Shown: positions 43,969 through 57,460, counted from the stretch's first letter. The stretch is DNA of 64,000 nt from Kappaphycus alvarezii (GCA_002205965.3 NADL03000197.1:44805-108804); one strand, 5' to 3'. Notes: generated by a model not told the origin, from the letters alone. Translations and numbers: made by a program.

Positions 43969-46900
43969 ATAGTTATGCGTAGATGTCGCAGACCATGTGT
44001 GAGACAGAGCTTAAGAAAAAGAGTATATATTTTTAGAGTGCAGTATTGTGCCCCATTGCCGCAAATCTACCTAGGCAGCCTTTCTTTACAGATATTTTCT
44101 ACTGTGCTTGTGTGTCTAATTATTCCAGAACGTATTCATCGAGCACAATAATCACCCGGTCCCTCTAGGGATCGCTCTATCAATGAAAAAGAAGGAAAAG
44201 CGTAAGTATATCTTTTTGCTCCAGTCTTACTGACACCTAATACCTTAGAAACGAAATTTATTGTCTCTATAAATTTTAATTAGCGAGTTTTTGATCTAAT
44301 GAGTGAGAAATATGAAGCAGTGAGGTGGTTTTATATTTTCCTTAAGTATATTGAACAAATCGTTCCCATGTGTACATGAAATCATCCCCTGTCTTGATGC
44401 AGTGGAAATAAGTAAAGAATTGATTTTGAGCTTATCAAAGCACGCTATTTAAAATATCTAGAGATTTCTTCGGATTTTTGTGTTTCTGCAAGTATGTCAG
44501 TGAATTGTCGGATCTGGAGGCCATTCTGAAATGGTTTTCATAGAAAACAGAACCGTTGAAGTAAACCATACCCTATTAGTAGTTAAAGTTGTACGTTCTA
44601 TCTGTTTCATCATGGTGGCTGTCCTGTTGGTACGTCTACACAATCCTGCTTCCGAAAAGTAGTGAGTATCACGTCGTTCCGTACTTCCGATGAATTATGA
44701 TTACACATCATGAGAGCGCTCTCAAGATGTTATTAATTTTATCAATATATGACGCTCATTACAATTAGAAATAGTAGTAAGTGACTCATTGGATTCCCCC
44801 GCAAATCACGTGCAATAATTAAAAACGCAGTATTCCATATGTAGTTATAATGTATTTCCTTGCTGGTGTATAGCAAAAAAGTTTGGTTTTCCATCATACA
44901 GCCGACGAATAGCAAAAAAGTTTGGTTTTCCATCATACAACCTGTTTGAGATACTTAAACAAAGGCACCGGCGTGATTAAAGTACATTCAATGCCACCAT
45001 TTAGTAAAACTGTTTTCCTTCTCGATGTAACCTCCGCAAAAACACTACATTGAACGAGTTTGGCTCATATGTCAAATAAGTTTCTAAATTTTCAATGATC
45101 TAGTCGATTCTTATTGTCCCTTCGAAAAAAGAAGAAAGTAGTTACATTTTCCTAGCCCCCTTTTTGCTGAAAAAATGCTTGACTCTCAACTCTCAAGGTT
45201 TTCTTCAGTTAAACTTTCGTGTAAGTCTGTGCTGTCTTTTTCTGGGCACTCAACCAGACACTTCTATTGTAGCTCTTATCATCGAAGGCATGTAATATAC
45301 CTTCATGAAGATCCTCCAAAAGCACATTTGAATACTTCTCAAATGCAATGTGTGCTAAGAAGTAAATACCTTAGTTCAGAATCATCAAATTATCTGTTGA
45401 TCACTAGCCGAACTATGGTTATCTGTTTACATAGTTGAGAAAGATCAGACTCTTGTCCCGGCCTTCACCAGTTTTAATTATAATTATATATCAACGTTCT
45501 TCCCTAAGTCGAAAATATGACCAATAAATGGTCAAAATCTTCATATTTGGCTTTTTGGAGCGTCTAAGATGTCTAAATAGAAATGGTTTCCCTTATCCTG
45601 AGCTTTTCTAACAAAATATTCCATATCACTCTCTATCTCTCGACACTACGCATGTAAATGCGTGAGTGTGGCTTCATAGTCAGTTTAATCACTTCTATTG
45701 CCAAAGAAGACAGGCGTACTACTGGATGAGTATCCACCATTTGAATGTGGTTTACAACCAAAACTTCAGAGAGAATATGTTGCTCCGGGACTTTATCGCA
45801 AGCGTCGATCCGAAGAAGTAGGCGGCCATAATGATCTACCATCTGACAATACAGGCGAAAGTTGTCGCCAAGACTTTGCAGCTGAAATCCCTGAGAGCGG
45901 AATATGGTCTAGTATCGCTAATGTAGGAACTTGATCAGAAGTTCATGTTGCATGAGAGTAGCATCCTCTACAACCACCTATCCCGATTATTCGATTAAAT
46001 CTTGGCGAAGAGTCTCACTGTAGGAGAACTTATCATTGATTTTATTATTCCTGTTTACAAAAAATCATGTCAGTAAAGCCGGATGAATTATTCAAAGGCC
46101 ATCTGCTCCTCTGTCAAACGAGCTAAGACCTTATGATAGAAATATAATCATAGGTTCAATCGGGGTCAATTAATCACAGAAATATATTTCCGTTGCGATA
46201 AAGAACGCTTATTTCAATAGCGGTTTTCCCACCGCGTCAATGATTTCTACTCGGCCACAATAAGTTCAGAATTCTCACTTAGAAAATAGCGCAAATCATC
46301 TTCGCTCACGCTGAGCTAATAAGAGGGCTCGTAGCCAGACCAGTTGCGCGACAATAGAGAACAATCAGGACTACAAACACAACTAGCAGGTAACAGAGCA
46401 GCTCTTTTTAACACCCAATAACACGACAGCCTCGCAGTGACAGAAGGTACGCCTAAAATCGTTTATTTGTGAATATCTGTATCTATTATCAGCGAGAAAA
46501 TGTTAGATGAAGCCATAAAATCGTTTGGCATTTCACAATTGAGAGACGTTGATATACGTCCCGCAAAGCATCAATTTGATTCTTCAAGAAAGCTGATCAG
46601 AAACCTCCTTGCGGCACAAGACCCTTTAATATGAACAGGCAAGAATTCGCAAAGAAAAGTGAACTTTGATATCCGATTCGATGATATCGATAGCGATCTT
46701 CCCTTCCGAATTGGATTAAAACGTTTCAAGCAATGAGTATGGGTCTAGATTTTAAATACAAGAAACATATTTCTTGCGTATAAGGGCTTCTTCACAGTAT
46801 AGACGTAGTTATGGGTCCGTCTTATTTGATGTGAATACTTCGACCAGACGTCACCTGAAGTATGGAACTGAAAGCTTGCGACGAACAAATAGCCTCAAAG

Positions 46901-47134
46901 GTAAAGTAAAAAAGTGGTAACCAAAGTGACGGACGAAAATTCCACAATTGTACCCCATTCAGATAAAGTTATTTAAAAGGATACAGATTTTTCGGTACAG
47001 CATACGTGCGACAATTAGAGGTGATAAAGAATAACAAAAGACTGAATTCACTTAGTTCTGCAAAAGAGTCTACAAAAATCTCGTTCTAGTATCCACTAAC
47101 CATCATTAACGTCCCACAGTAATCGAAAGGGCTG
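43969..47134. other. AT-rich spacer, no supported gene
   Basis: Only short frames occur (for example 45,175-45,438 and 45,698-45,934), with no recognisable domain. A 31-bp direct repeat lies at 44,870-44,900 and 44,909-44,939. No other structure stands out. Confidence 0.5.
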
Positions 47135-48602
47135 TGTTGGGCACGCGTGAATCGAAACGGATTTTTCTGTCGTTTTAATCCACAGACATTTTATTTTCTG
47201 TAGTACCTCCTTTTGTCCAAAACTGCTTCTAGTTCTCGTCCTTCTCGTCCTTTTTCACTCTAAGCACCTTCTCGTGGAGAACATCTCGCCTTTCTAATCC
47301 TTCTTATCCTTTCCACGGTCCTTTCCAAATTCACTGCCATTTTATCTAGATATTTTAATACTGTATTTGCCCCTCTAAATCGATCCCAAATCAAGGTCTT
47401 TTTCCCTTTTTCCTCACTTAATTCTCCATTTTTGAGAAAAGGTCCCAAATGCACAATTGCAAAATCCCTTTTAGATTTATTGTACTTATTTGAAATCTAT
47501 AAAATTCACCTTCGGGACCCCATTAAAACCCTTTATTCCAAGTTTCAAACTTCCCCGATCACTCTACTAACACTCTCCCCTATTTATTCGAAACACCCTA
47601 AATTGTCTGCCACTACATATAATCCCCCTGAATACAAAACTTATGCCCTCCAGAGTCACTTACAACAGTTGCCAAACCCCCCCATAAAAGCCATTCCCTT
47701 CCTCCTTTTCGGCCCTACCGACCGCGATGAGTGTCTCTTCCGGCAAAAGAAGAAGAAGGTGATCGAGAGCGTTCGTCGATTGTTCATCGAGAATAATGCG
47801 GATAGGTAGATGAGGGGGAGGTCGAGAAAGGAGCTGAGGAGACGTTTGAGGAGTAGGCATCCCCGGAAATAGTTTACGAGAATGAGGATGAAAAGGAGGA
47901 CGGAATGAATGAAGAGAAGATTGAAGAGGAGGGTGAGGGGTAGGGAGAAATGGACATTTTGGAATGGTGGGGCTGGGGCTGGACAATATGGACTAGGTGG
48001 TCCCGACGCTGGAACCAACTGGGAGCATCTTTAGTAGTTTAGAGATCTCCCAGGAGGAAATAAAGAATTGTGACGTTCGCGGATATTTGTGGGGACTGCT
48101 TGGATAGCATAGATATTTTGAAGGATTTTTTTGGGTCTGATATAGAGATTACAGGAAATAAGATGACTAGTTCCATTGTTCGTTTCTTAACTATCTTTTA
48201 CTTGGACTATGTCATCTACAAAACTGTATTTATGCAATTCCTGGTATCTTTTGTAGTTTCCTTCGGAGTCTATGGGTAGCCAAAAGTCTACATAAGGTGC
48301 GTAAACTGCTTCCTCGTGTGGAGATCGAGCAAGTCTGGAGACAACGTCAAGTCAAATCTTGACTAGTGGGAAGTTGAAAGTCAACTTCAAATCCGAGAAC
48401 TATTTTTCTTATGCTGGTCACAGAGCATCAGTGGTAGATCCTGCACCTTCTACACTTGCTTGTAGCCCTCTCAAATTTCGTTCTTGGCCACCCCTTTTTG
48501 TTCGCTCAAACATACCACGGTAGCACTCATGTCACATGAAACACATCCTTCCTGGGGTATTTGGTTCTGAGTATATCTTCTCCCGACGATTTACCCCTGT
48601 CA
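47135..48602 (+). mobile_element. Solo LTR of the Ty3/gypsy family
   Basis: A fossil solo LTR of 1,468 bp with TG...CA ends. The flanks are GGCTG (47130-47134) and GGATG (48603-48607), a 4-of-5 match consistent with an aged target duplication. The embedded frame is recognisable at both ends (GPTDRDECLFRQKKKK near 47,725; ICGDCLDS near 48,090). It is more diverged than the full-length element's LTRs. Confidence 0.85.
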
Positions 48603-49429
48603 GGATGACAGGACTTTACGCAGTTCTTCAATCTACTCTCCTTGTCGAGCCTAGGGCGGACTTCATCGACCTCGTTACAGGTGCAACATATTACAAAAAC
48701 TCATGCTTTGACCAGTAAAGGCCTCCTGCTTGCGTTTTCACATGGTGGATCACCGCATATCCGAGATATTTGTAATCCAGAGTCCCATGAAACCATCCAA
48801 GATGTAGTATGTGTCGTAAAGGGTCGCCGTTTGCGGGCGACAATAAAATAGTTCACATACAAGGCCATGTAAGCGCCAGAGAGCTGGTGTACATGTAAAA
48901 TAATAGAGTAGAGTGGATTAAGCCGATAATGGTGATCGCTGTGCGTGAACGAGACGTTTGTGTTGCCCGCAATTATCACTTGAATACTGTAGAAAAGTTC
49001 CATATCCCTAAAGCCGCAGAAATGATTGGAATGCAGGTAGAAGATGAAAATGACGCAAAGAACACTCTGCCAACACTATCCATTAATCTAAACTCGAGCA
49101 ATCATGGTGATGGCTAAGATGAACCCGACTTTGCAGATGAACCAACCCATTCCCGTCGCACAACGCTCCTCCCTTGTGAAACACAGAAAGTATCCAAGGA
49201 AGCGGAATAGTTCGCAAGACAATTACACGCAAGGAGGCTTCCAAGCAGCCGTGATAATAGTCCCTAAATCCAGGCCATTGTTCCACACGGACCAATCATC
49301 AAAGAACAACTACTTCAAGGCAGGTGTCATTTCACTCCGTTCCCAAAGTATTATGGGATATAATCCCTCCACACCTGACATGAGCGTAATTATCGGCAGT
49401 GATGAGTTGGATGATAGCGAGTCCAAATC
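48603..49429. other. Unassigned stretch with short open frames
   Basis: Frames at 48,929-49,117 and 49,104-49,598 overlap in different registers and look moderately protein-like (for example NYHLNTVEKFHIPKAAEMIG), but no family is recognised. The longer one runs into a LINE tail at 49,430, so its right part is element sequence. This could be the decayed body of the LINE relative whose 3' end follows on the opposite strand, or an unrelated gene relic. Confidence 0.25.
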
Positions 49430-49680
49430 GGGGAAAGGTTTGGATGTTTTTCGTTCGAAAGATATATTCGATTTATCCCATAGTTTCCAGACAAGCAGAA
49501 TCGACCAAAAAAGATATTCAGACACAGAAATGGGGAAAGAACTACGCTCCTCGGAGGCTACCTTCAGTTCAGCTACAAGCAAGCCGCATTGGACATGAAG
49601 GCTGCTGCAGTGTGCCTTTGCATGAATACCTCCCGAATCTGTCAGTCCAAATCCGATTTTATTCATGTCGGGGTACATTG
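49430..49680 (-). mobile_element. LINE C-terminal end and 3' tail, family A
   Basis: The minus strand encodes FMQRHTAAAFMSNAACL at about 49,580-49,630 and ends at 49,430-49,495 in the family-A tail. It is homologous to the right half of 30,117-31,131. Confidence 0.6.
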
Positions 49681-49824
49681 ATTCAATAGAAATAATGCAC
49701 CTCGGGACGCGAAAGCCTGGTCAAAACGGTAGTATACTATCAGTTGATGAAAGATCACAGGCACATAGCAAAGAAAAAAATTTCGGGAGTGATAAGAAGT
49801 CATTCAAGAGAGTCCTAAGGGATT

Positions 49825-49890
49825 GAATGATGGAGTAGCCTACTTCGTCATATGACGCTTCTAACGGGGGGAATCTTAACGACTAAAGTT
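49825..49890 (-). mobile_element. LINE 3' tail, family L4
   Basis: The minus strand contains GTTAGAAGCGTCATATGACG and a degenerate AAGTAGGCTACTCCATCATT end, a diverged copy of the L4 3' end. Confidence 0.45.
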
Positions 49891-49943
49891 CCAAAGGGAC
49901 ATATTCCACGCGATTACAACGTACTCGTTTACCACGAAATCTG

Positions 49944-51489
49944 TGTTAAGCGCAGAAGATTTTTTTTTGTCGCCGTCATCTACAGACCTTCAGTTTACTG
50001 TACTACCTATCCTTGTCCAAATTTGCTTATAGTTCCGGTCCTCCCTCGTCCTCCCTGAACCTCGCTTATCATTACCGCGGTCCTCTCCAAATTTACTTCC
50101 ATTTTATCTAGATATTTTTACACTGTATCCACCCCTCTGAATCGATCCCGAATTAAGTTCTTTTTCCCTTTTTGCTTACCTCCTCCTCCAAAATCTTTTT
50201 TTTTGAGACAAAGGGCGCAAATGCACTACTACAAAAATCCCTTGCAGATTTATTTTACCTATTTCTAATCTATAGAACCTGCCCCGGGAGCCTATTTAAA
50301 CACCTTTATTCCAAGTCTTAAACGCTCCCGATCATTTTGCTCAGCACTCCTGTCCCCCTACACACCCGCTCACCCCTTTTACAGAAACATGACGTCAAAT
50401 CGCCCCTCTGTCCCTATCTCCAAAAACCGCCCTTCCCGTCCCATCAATGGCCTTCGTCTCGCCGCCTACGGGCCAACCGATGCCGACGACTACATCCGGC
50501 GTCAAACAAAGAAAAACATCGAGTTCGTTCGCCGCCTCTTCATAGAAGAAGAGGCGAGGGAGGTAAGTGAGGATGAGACTGAGAAAGTCGAGGAGGAGAG
50601 CGGGGAGTCCTTCGAGGAATGGTTAGCCCCTGAGCTAGTGTACGAGACTCAGGGGAAAGAGGATGAGGTTAAAGAGGAGGATGAGGTTGAAGGGGGATGA
50701 GGATGAGGATGAGGATGAGGATGAGGATGAGGAGGAGGAGGATGAGGATGAGATGAGAGATGAGGATGAGGATGAGGATGGAGAGAGGAGAGAAGGATGA
50801 CGAGGACGAGGACGAGTTGGAGGAGGGAAATGGGGGCATGGAAAGTGTTTACTGGTGGGGCCTGGACTGGAGAGTATGGATCAAGTGGTGCCGACGCTGG
50901 AACCGGATGGAGATATCTTTAGTAGTTTAGATATCTCCCAGGAGGGAATAGAGAGCTGTGAGCCATTCGCAGATATTTGTGGGGACTGCTTGGACAGCAT
51001 GGATATTTTAGAGGAGTTGTTTGGATCTGATTTAGAGAATGGGAAATAAGAGGACCTCATTGATTGTTAGTTTCTTAAGTATCTTTTGTTTAGAGTATAT
51101 CATCCACACAAATTGTTTGTATGCATTTCCTGGTACCTTCTGTAGTTTTGTTCGGACTTTAGGGTAGCCAAAAGTCTATATAAGCTGAGTAAACCGCTTC
51201 CTCATGGAGAGGTCAAGCAAGTTGGCAGACAACTTCAAGCCAGTCCAGAGTAGTAGGAAGTTGAGAGTCAACTTCAGACCCAAGAAGCATTTATTTTACC
51301 CTAGTCACTAAGCATAGGTGGTAGACCCTGCCCCTTCCATACTTGCTTGTAGCCCATTCAACTGTCTTCCCTATACACTCCTTTTCGTTCGTTCAACTAT
51401 ACCACGGTAGCACTTTTGTCGCTTGCAACACCTCCTTCTTGGGGTGGTTGATTCTGAATATCTCTTCTCCCGACGATTTACCCCTATCA
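49944..51489 (+). repeat. 5' LTR of the gypsy element
   Basis: 1,546 bp, starting TGTTAAGCGCAG and ending CCCCTATCA. It contains a TATA-like TATTTAAA at 50,293-50,300 and, about 90 bp further on, the start of the embedded acidic reading frame, here in less complete form than in the 3' LTR. It also contains a GATGAG-type hexanucleotide run at about 50,690-50,800. Confidence 0.93.
50293..50300 (+). promoter_or_regulatory. TATA-like box in the LTR
   Basis: TATTTAAA about 90 bp upstream of the embedded frame. The same string is at 57,836-57,843 in the 3' LTR, and TTTAAA/TTTAAAT strings occupy the matching place in the solo LTRs. The position fits a U3 promoter; its function is inferred. Confidence 0.5.
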
Positions 51490-51491
51490 TT

Positions 51492-51509
51492 TGGTACTCT
51501 TGTGGAGGG
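51492..51509 (+). other. Possible primer-binding site
   Basis: TGGTACTCTTGTGGAGGG begins two bases after the 5' LTR with the expected TGG. The complementary tRNA was not identified. Confidence 0.35.
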
Positions 51510-51577
51510 GTTGCACCCGAGGTATTCGAGTTGAGCAGTCTTAGGGAACCATTCGAGGGGATTTCTTTTCTGTAATC

Positions 51578-52630
51578 ATGGATCTCAACGCTGCTCGTAT
51601 AACGTTCACAGGGGGCAAGAATGAAGACGTTGAGGAGTTTCTCTATACATATGTCAACGTTGTGATGCGTGAGAAGAGCGATGAAGAGAAGGCCGAAAGT
51701 ATCTTCGCCTATCTTCATGGTGACGCAAAGCACAAATATAAGGCCAAGTTTATCAACGGGTGGTCTCTTAACGGGAATGGGCGTAACTTCGGTGAGGTAT
51801 GTGAGTGGCTTGTGAAAGAATATGCTAAGGAGGTAGAACCAGATGAGATGATTCGTACCGCCATAGAGGCCCGGCTCAACTTCGACGATTTGTTAAGCTC
51901 ATTGGTATACTTGTGTGATCTCTATGAAAAGGCTGGGTTCAACGCCCAAGCCAAGTACGGAATGCTGCGTAAGGCGGCGATGGGGGATAAGCGGCTCTCC
52001 GATTTCCTCCTCATCAAGGGCCCTCACACTTTTAATGAACTGAAGGGTACCATAGTAGAATTTGTCAAAAATTCGGAGACGTTTCAGTCACTAAGTGAAA
52101 TACCGAGGGAAACCCGTACATCTATGCCGATCGTGCATCCTGAAAAGAATTATCAAAGGCCAGCTACTAGCGCAGCAGCATTGGAATCAGTCAGGAGCGA
52201 TGTCAAAAACTTGGAAGAAAGGTTGGAAACCCGATTCGATAATCGACTTGACATGATAACCTCGCAGTTGGAAAGCCTTACTCTTACCATTAAGAAGAAC
52301 CAGTCTGGGGCCCCCAAGGCCGCAGAAGTCTGTTCCTACTGTCACAAGCCTGGACACTTTGCAAATAGGTGTCCTGATAATCCACATAGAAACACTCGTT
52401 GTGGAAAGTGCGGTCGTTACGGGCATCATGAAAGTAACTGCTGGTCTAAAGACAACAGAAGAGCAAATTTATCGGACGCGAGGAGTGAGTCAGGACCAGA
52501 GATGAAAATCTTACAAAACAGGAAGGATCAAAGGTTGGCGGATGCCGGTAATGTATCCATCGCTGAAGAAATCAGTCAAGTTAATGTGACAAAAAGGGAT
52601 GGGGAAGGGAACGTTTTCGAAAAAACCTAG
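51578..52630 (+). CDS. gag of the gypsy element
   Basis: 350 residues, ATG 51578. The N-terminal two-thirds is a helical capsid-like region without a named motif. Two CCHC zinc knuckles follow at about 52,332-52,442: CSYCHKPGHFANRC, then CGKCGRYGHHESNC. Gag proteins of this family coat the RNA and form the particle. The frame looks whole, unlike the pol region downstream. It lies about 90 bp after the 5' LTR. Confidence 0.9.
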   Translation: MDLNAARITFTGGKNEDVEEFLYTYVNVVMREKSDEEKAESIFAYLHGDAKHKYKAKFINGWSLNGNGRNFGEVCEWLVKEYAKEVEPDEMIRTAIEARLNFDDLLSSLVYLCDLYEKAGFNAQAKYGMLRKAAMGDKRLSDFLLIKGPHTFNELKGTIVEFVKNSETFQSLSEIPRETRTSMPIVHPEKNYQRPATSAAALESVRSDVKNLEERLETRFDNRLDMITSQLESLTLTIKKNQSGAPKAAEVCSYCHKPGHFANRCPDNPHRNTRCGKCGRYGHHESNCWSKDNRRANLSDARSESGPEMKILQNRKDQRLADAGNVSIAEEISQVNVTKRDGEGNVFEKT

Positions 52631-52649
52631 GCTAGATTATGGAATGCTG

Positions 52650-55600
52650 GAGCATATCCCAGCACCTGTACCTCCTCGAACCAAGAGGCTTGATCAAGTT
52701 GTTCCAGGGGTGGGAAACACTTCGGCCAAGAAGACGAGAAAGAGTAAGAAATTTAAGAGTATCCCGAAGGACGTACTAGAATATGTGAAGAAGTACAATT
52801 TGGTGGCTGAGCTTGCATCGCCCCAACTGGGATAACGTTTGGTCAACTTTTGAGGGGCGACGCAGAGGATGCGAGAAAAGAACTCAAAAAAATTATCAGG
52901 TCTAATAAGTCCGCTAAGGGTAAGAAACTGTTTCTTCAATCGGCCTCGACAGCACCAAGACGTCTTAAACTAGTACCAGTCAAAGTATTGGGAATGAAAA
53001 CCCAAGCTCTTTTCGATTCGGGCGCTGTTCCAAACCTTATCTCAGAAACTTTGGTGACAGATTTAGGTCTCGAAATTATTCCAACTACTCGAAGAATAAC
53101 TGTGGCGGATGGAACCGTCTCAAAATGCATGGGCACTGTTAACAAGGTTTCCGTGTTCTTTGGGGACTCTAAAGTTGATGTAGACTTTCTCGTCATGCCG
53201 GAGCTCCCTTTCGATGCAATCATTGGCTGTCCTACCATGGAAAGACTAGGGACCTGCATTGACTTGGGCAACCAAATCGTTTCAGTTAATGTTGACGGCA
53301 GAAACGTGAAGATGCCCCTGGATTTCGACAAAAGCACACATCCGGAAGATCTAAGAGAGACGGACAGTGAAGATTTCACTTCTAGCTATGACAGCGAAGA
53401 TTCCGAACCAACTAACACTTTCGGAAGTGAGAAAGGGTACGCTCGGGGGACAATGAACATGACATGGGACGATTATGATTCTGGGTTTGAAACAGATGAA
53501 GAATGGAATTCTAGGGTAGGTTTGACACCTGAATGTGTTTCTTTTTGCGATAATATCGAATCAAAGGACGGAATTCGGGGCATGAAAGAAGATTACAATT
53601 GCACGGAAAACAAGAATATATCGAATTCCATATCTGAAGATGTGAGCACGCCGGAAGAGGTCCTTCAAAATTTGGAGGGTGAGGATCAAGAAAAGGACCA
53701 GCGCCAAATTGGAGAAATTCAAGAAAAAGTACAGCACCTTCCAGCCGCCCCCGCCTCAATGATAATATCCGACATGTTAACATCTTCCGAAGTAATTGCA
53801 TGGAGCGTTCAGATCTAAGACAAGCAAGTGTACCGGTCACTCACTCATTTGAACTTACCGATACTCAACCAATTTACCACAGGCCTAGACGTCAACCGCC
53901 AAAATATGACCAATTTATCTCAGAGAATGTTACAAGTATGCTGGAAAATGATATTATTCGGCCAGTTTCATCCCCATGGTCATTTCCAGTTGTGGTAGCA
54001 CCAAAGAAGGATGGAAAACTTCGCTTTTGCGTCGATTACCGACAACTGAACCAGAGAATGATACCCGATCGATTTCCGATTCCAAATGGAGAAATCCTCG
54101 AGGACTTGAAGGACGGGAGATACTTCACCTCAATTGATCTTTACACTGGTTATTGGCAGATTCCATTAGATGAAAAATGTAAGGAAAAACAACTTTTACC
54201 AGCAAAGCCGGTACATTCAGGTTCGAAGTGATGCCTTTTGGTCTCATGAATGCCCCAGCTACATTCCAAAGAATGATGAACGAGGTTTTGAAAGGACTTC
54301 CATTTGCAAGAGTTTATATCGATGATGTGGTATATTCTCAAAAACCTTGGATCAGCACATATCGCATGTCAAGACTGTGGTGGAGAGAATAGATGCGTAC
54401 AGCCTGAAAATTAAGTTAAGCAAATGCTTCTTTGCGAAAACGTCTATCCAATTACTCGGTCATATCGTCGATCAAGAGGGAATTAAAGTGGATCCAGAGA
54501 AAACGAAAAAAATCAAGTTGGCACCAGGCCCGCTTCAAAGACGGAGGTTCGAAGCTTCTTAGGACTGGCCTCATATTACAGAGATTTATCAAAGATTTCG
54601 CCAAACTGCAGCACCGTTACATGCCAGCACACAAAGAACGGAAAATTTTACTGGAACAAGGAAATGCAAAGCATTTGAGAGCTTAAAGATAAGCTATGTG
54701 TCCCCCCAGTGCTCATGTATCCAGATTTCAAGAGACCATTTGTTGTGGAGACAGATGCCTCAGAACGGTCTTTGGGTGCCATTTTGTCCCAAAAAGATGA
54801 AAACGGAAGACTACACCCGTTCAATTCGCAAGTCGCACTCTGAATGATGCGGAAAGAGATACTCAGTCTGCGAGAAAAAGCGCTAGCTGTCGTCTTCGCA
54901 CTGAAAAAGTTTCGTGTTTACCTTTTATCACTCGAGAAATTTGTCTTGATAACTGATCACCAGGCACTTAAGACAGCATTCCAAAAGAAAGATGTACATC
55001 ACCGCTTGGCCCGATGGCTCGACATTTTCGCAGAATATCGGTTTGAAATTGTGTATAGGCCCGGACGCAATAATCAGCCTGCCGATTACCTATCCCGCTT
55101 GAGGGATCCATGATTCCAAATGAAAAAGCTTCCGAGAACATCGTCGGAGTTGCCGAAGTTCAAGTGCCGATCGATAACGAGTACGAAGCTATATTCACGG
55201 ACTATTAAATTCCTTGATGGACTAGAAATGAGAAAGGTTGATCTCGAACACAGAAATTGGGTACGCAGGAACCAAAAGGCTTTACATTGTGGAATGGGAA
55301 ACTCTTCCGACACACAAAGCCGGTCCTCGACTAGTGGCCCCTTTGAAAGAAAGAATGAAGATCTTGAGGACTTTTCATGATGAGTTAGGGCATTGGGATC
55401 TCGAAACAACCAAAAATTCGTTACTGAGAGATTCTGGTGGCCCAGTATCCATAAGGACGTCTATAATTTCGTGAAAAGCTGTGACAACTGTCAAAAATTC
55501 ACGCCATACGAAAGTATAAGACAACCTAAGCTTCCAGTTTCCGCTCTCTTTGAAACCTTCTCAATTGACTTTGCCGGCCCATTCAAGGAAACCTCTTCCG

Positions 55601-56400
55601 GAAACAAATACTCCTTATAGGGGTGGAACATCTTACTGGATGGCCAATAGCAGTTGCAGTTGAGGAGGCCAATGCTGAGGTGGTCCTGAGATTCATCGAA
55701 AAAGAAATAATTGAACCGTTTGGTCTTCCAAAAAGGATCATCTCAGATAACGCCCTTTGTTTTACTGCAACTTCACTGCTTCGTTTCTTGGAAGAAAGGG
55801 ATTCAGCTGAAGACAGTTCTCGCATACGCTCCTATGTCAAACGGTAAAGCGGAGAGGATGGTTGGAACCATCAAACGAGCAATATCGAAAACTATGTCGA
55901 GAATGAAATCCAGTGGGAAGATGCCTTACCAAAAGTGTTATACGGCTATCGTCGAAGAAGAGGAAGAAGCGGACGGTCACCATTCGAGCTAATGTACGGA
56001 AGGCTCCTAGAATGTTACAGAGAGACATGGAAACAAATATTATCGATGAAGAGAGTAGAGAAGTCGAACTACTGGCCATGAAGCTGGAGATCACACCGCG
56101 CGCTAACACAGACAAGAAATAAGAATGAAGAGCCTCCAGTCCAAACTTTCAGTCGGCTCTAAAGTACTTGTAGTACATGGAAAGCAATGCAGCAGGCTGT
56201 GAAGTGGCCGGCTTCCAAACAAAGTACTCGAATCCTTGCGTCGTCACGGAGGAAAGACACCCGCACTATAAGCTCTGTTCAAGCTCAGGGAAGAGATCAA
56301 GGAGGGCCATCCATGCACGTCGTCTAGTCCCTTACCATCAGAGGCCTGAAGAATTCCTTCTCACACAGGACTATGCGCAACCACGGGGATACTCATCTTT
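52650..56400 (+). pseudogene. pol region of the gypsy element (protease, RT, RNase H, integrase), broken
   Basis: Domains in order, with rough spans: an aspartic protease (about 52,950-53,320) with FDSGAVPNLIS; an acidic spacer; reverse transcriptase (about 53,830-54,570) with SSPWSFPVVVAPKKDGK and a YIDDV catalytic box; RNase H (about 54,710-55,100) with ETDASE and HQALKTAF; integrase (about 55,360-56,350) with a zinc-binding-like HxxxGH...CDNCQ segment, DFAGPF and a C-terminal RRLVPYH. The protease-RT-RH-IN order defines Ty3/gypsy. The region as a whole is broken, about half a dozen breaks. Confidence 0.85.
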
Positions 56401-56449
56401 AACTATAGAATGATTCCTATGGGAGGAAAAAGGGCCTGGGAATGGATCA

Positions 56450-57460
56450 TCTCGATTACGCGTGACTACTACGAACTCCACGTAATCGTCCATTTCTACA
56501 TTAATATATGCCTATGTTTTCGTACGTTGAACGGACCATTGCTACCTCAAGAAGATTTCCGACTATTGATCAGAATTCTATTCTCATTCCAAAACGGAAG
56601 GTTCACGGAAGCAGGTCCAGAGTTTGTGGAAGTCATATATCATTACTCTATAGGAAGGTATGGAATGGTAGCTATCGGAGACTTGTCGCAAACATATCTG
56701 AACATTATCCGTCCGTTTACGTATTTCTTAAGAACAACCAAGATGTGCGACTGAGAGGTTACAGCTTGCCCCCTGATATGGAATATCGACTGGTCCCGTA
56801 TCCTCTATGGGAACCTTACGTTGCTCCGCTCAGAAACACAACCTCAGCCGAAGACCAGGATCCTCCCGAGGCCGTGATGATGATACGAGGGACCATCAAG
56901 TGATCGGGGGATCATCGAAGAGGGCAAGGCGTCGGGAGCAGCGAGGAAGATCGCCAAGAAGATCGCCCAAACACCGCCTAGTCTCCCAGGGGAAACTATG
57001 CATCCTTAATTATTGGACGGCTACCAATTAGACGTTGGCTTCGCGAAATGACAGAGGACCCGAGAAGCAGAAGTAATTTCCTTTTTTGCATTAGTATTTG
57101 CATGTGCTTCCAGACCATTCACGGGGCGCACCTTACTCGTGAGGACTCAGTCCTTATGTTGCGAGTTTTTTTCTCCTTCAGATACCCGTTTCTGGACCCG
57201 TTGCCAGAAAAGTTTGCATACTACGTTTATACCTCACATTTGGAAGGTTTGGAGAAGTGAAACGGGAGGAGCTCATTAGAGAACACTATGAAACCATACG
57301 CCGAATCTACGAAACTCTTGACCAAGGAGATGAGCCGGTCATCGCACGGTACACACTCTCTCATCATATTGGAAATGAGCTACTACCATATCCTTATAGT
57401 GAACCCTATACTCTCCCTGATGAATGGATAGAACTCCCACAAGAACAACAAGAGCATTGA
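56450..57460 (+). other. Tandem pair of related accessory frames between integrase and 3' LTR
   Basis: Two short coding segments resemble each other. One (about 56,480-56,900) has CLCFRTLNGPLL..EDFRLLIRILFSFQ and later LVPYPLWEPY. The other (about 57,090-57,460) has CMCFQTIHGAHLTREDSVLM then FFSF, and later LLPYPYSEPY. They look like an internal duplication. They match no family I recognise and are not envelope-like: there is no signal peptide or clear membrane span. They lie where some LTR elements carry an extra gene. Confidence 0.5.
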
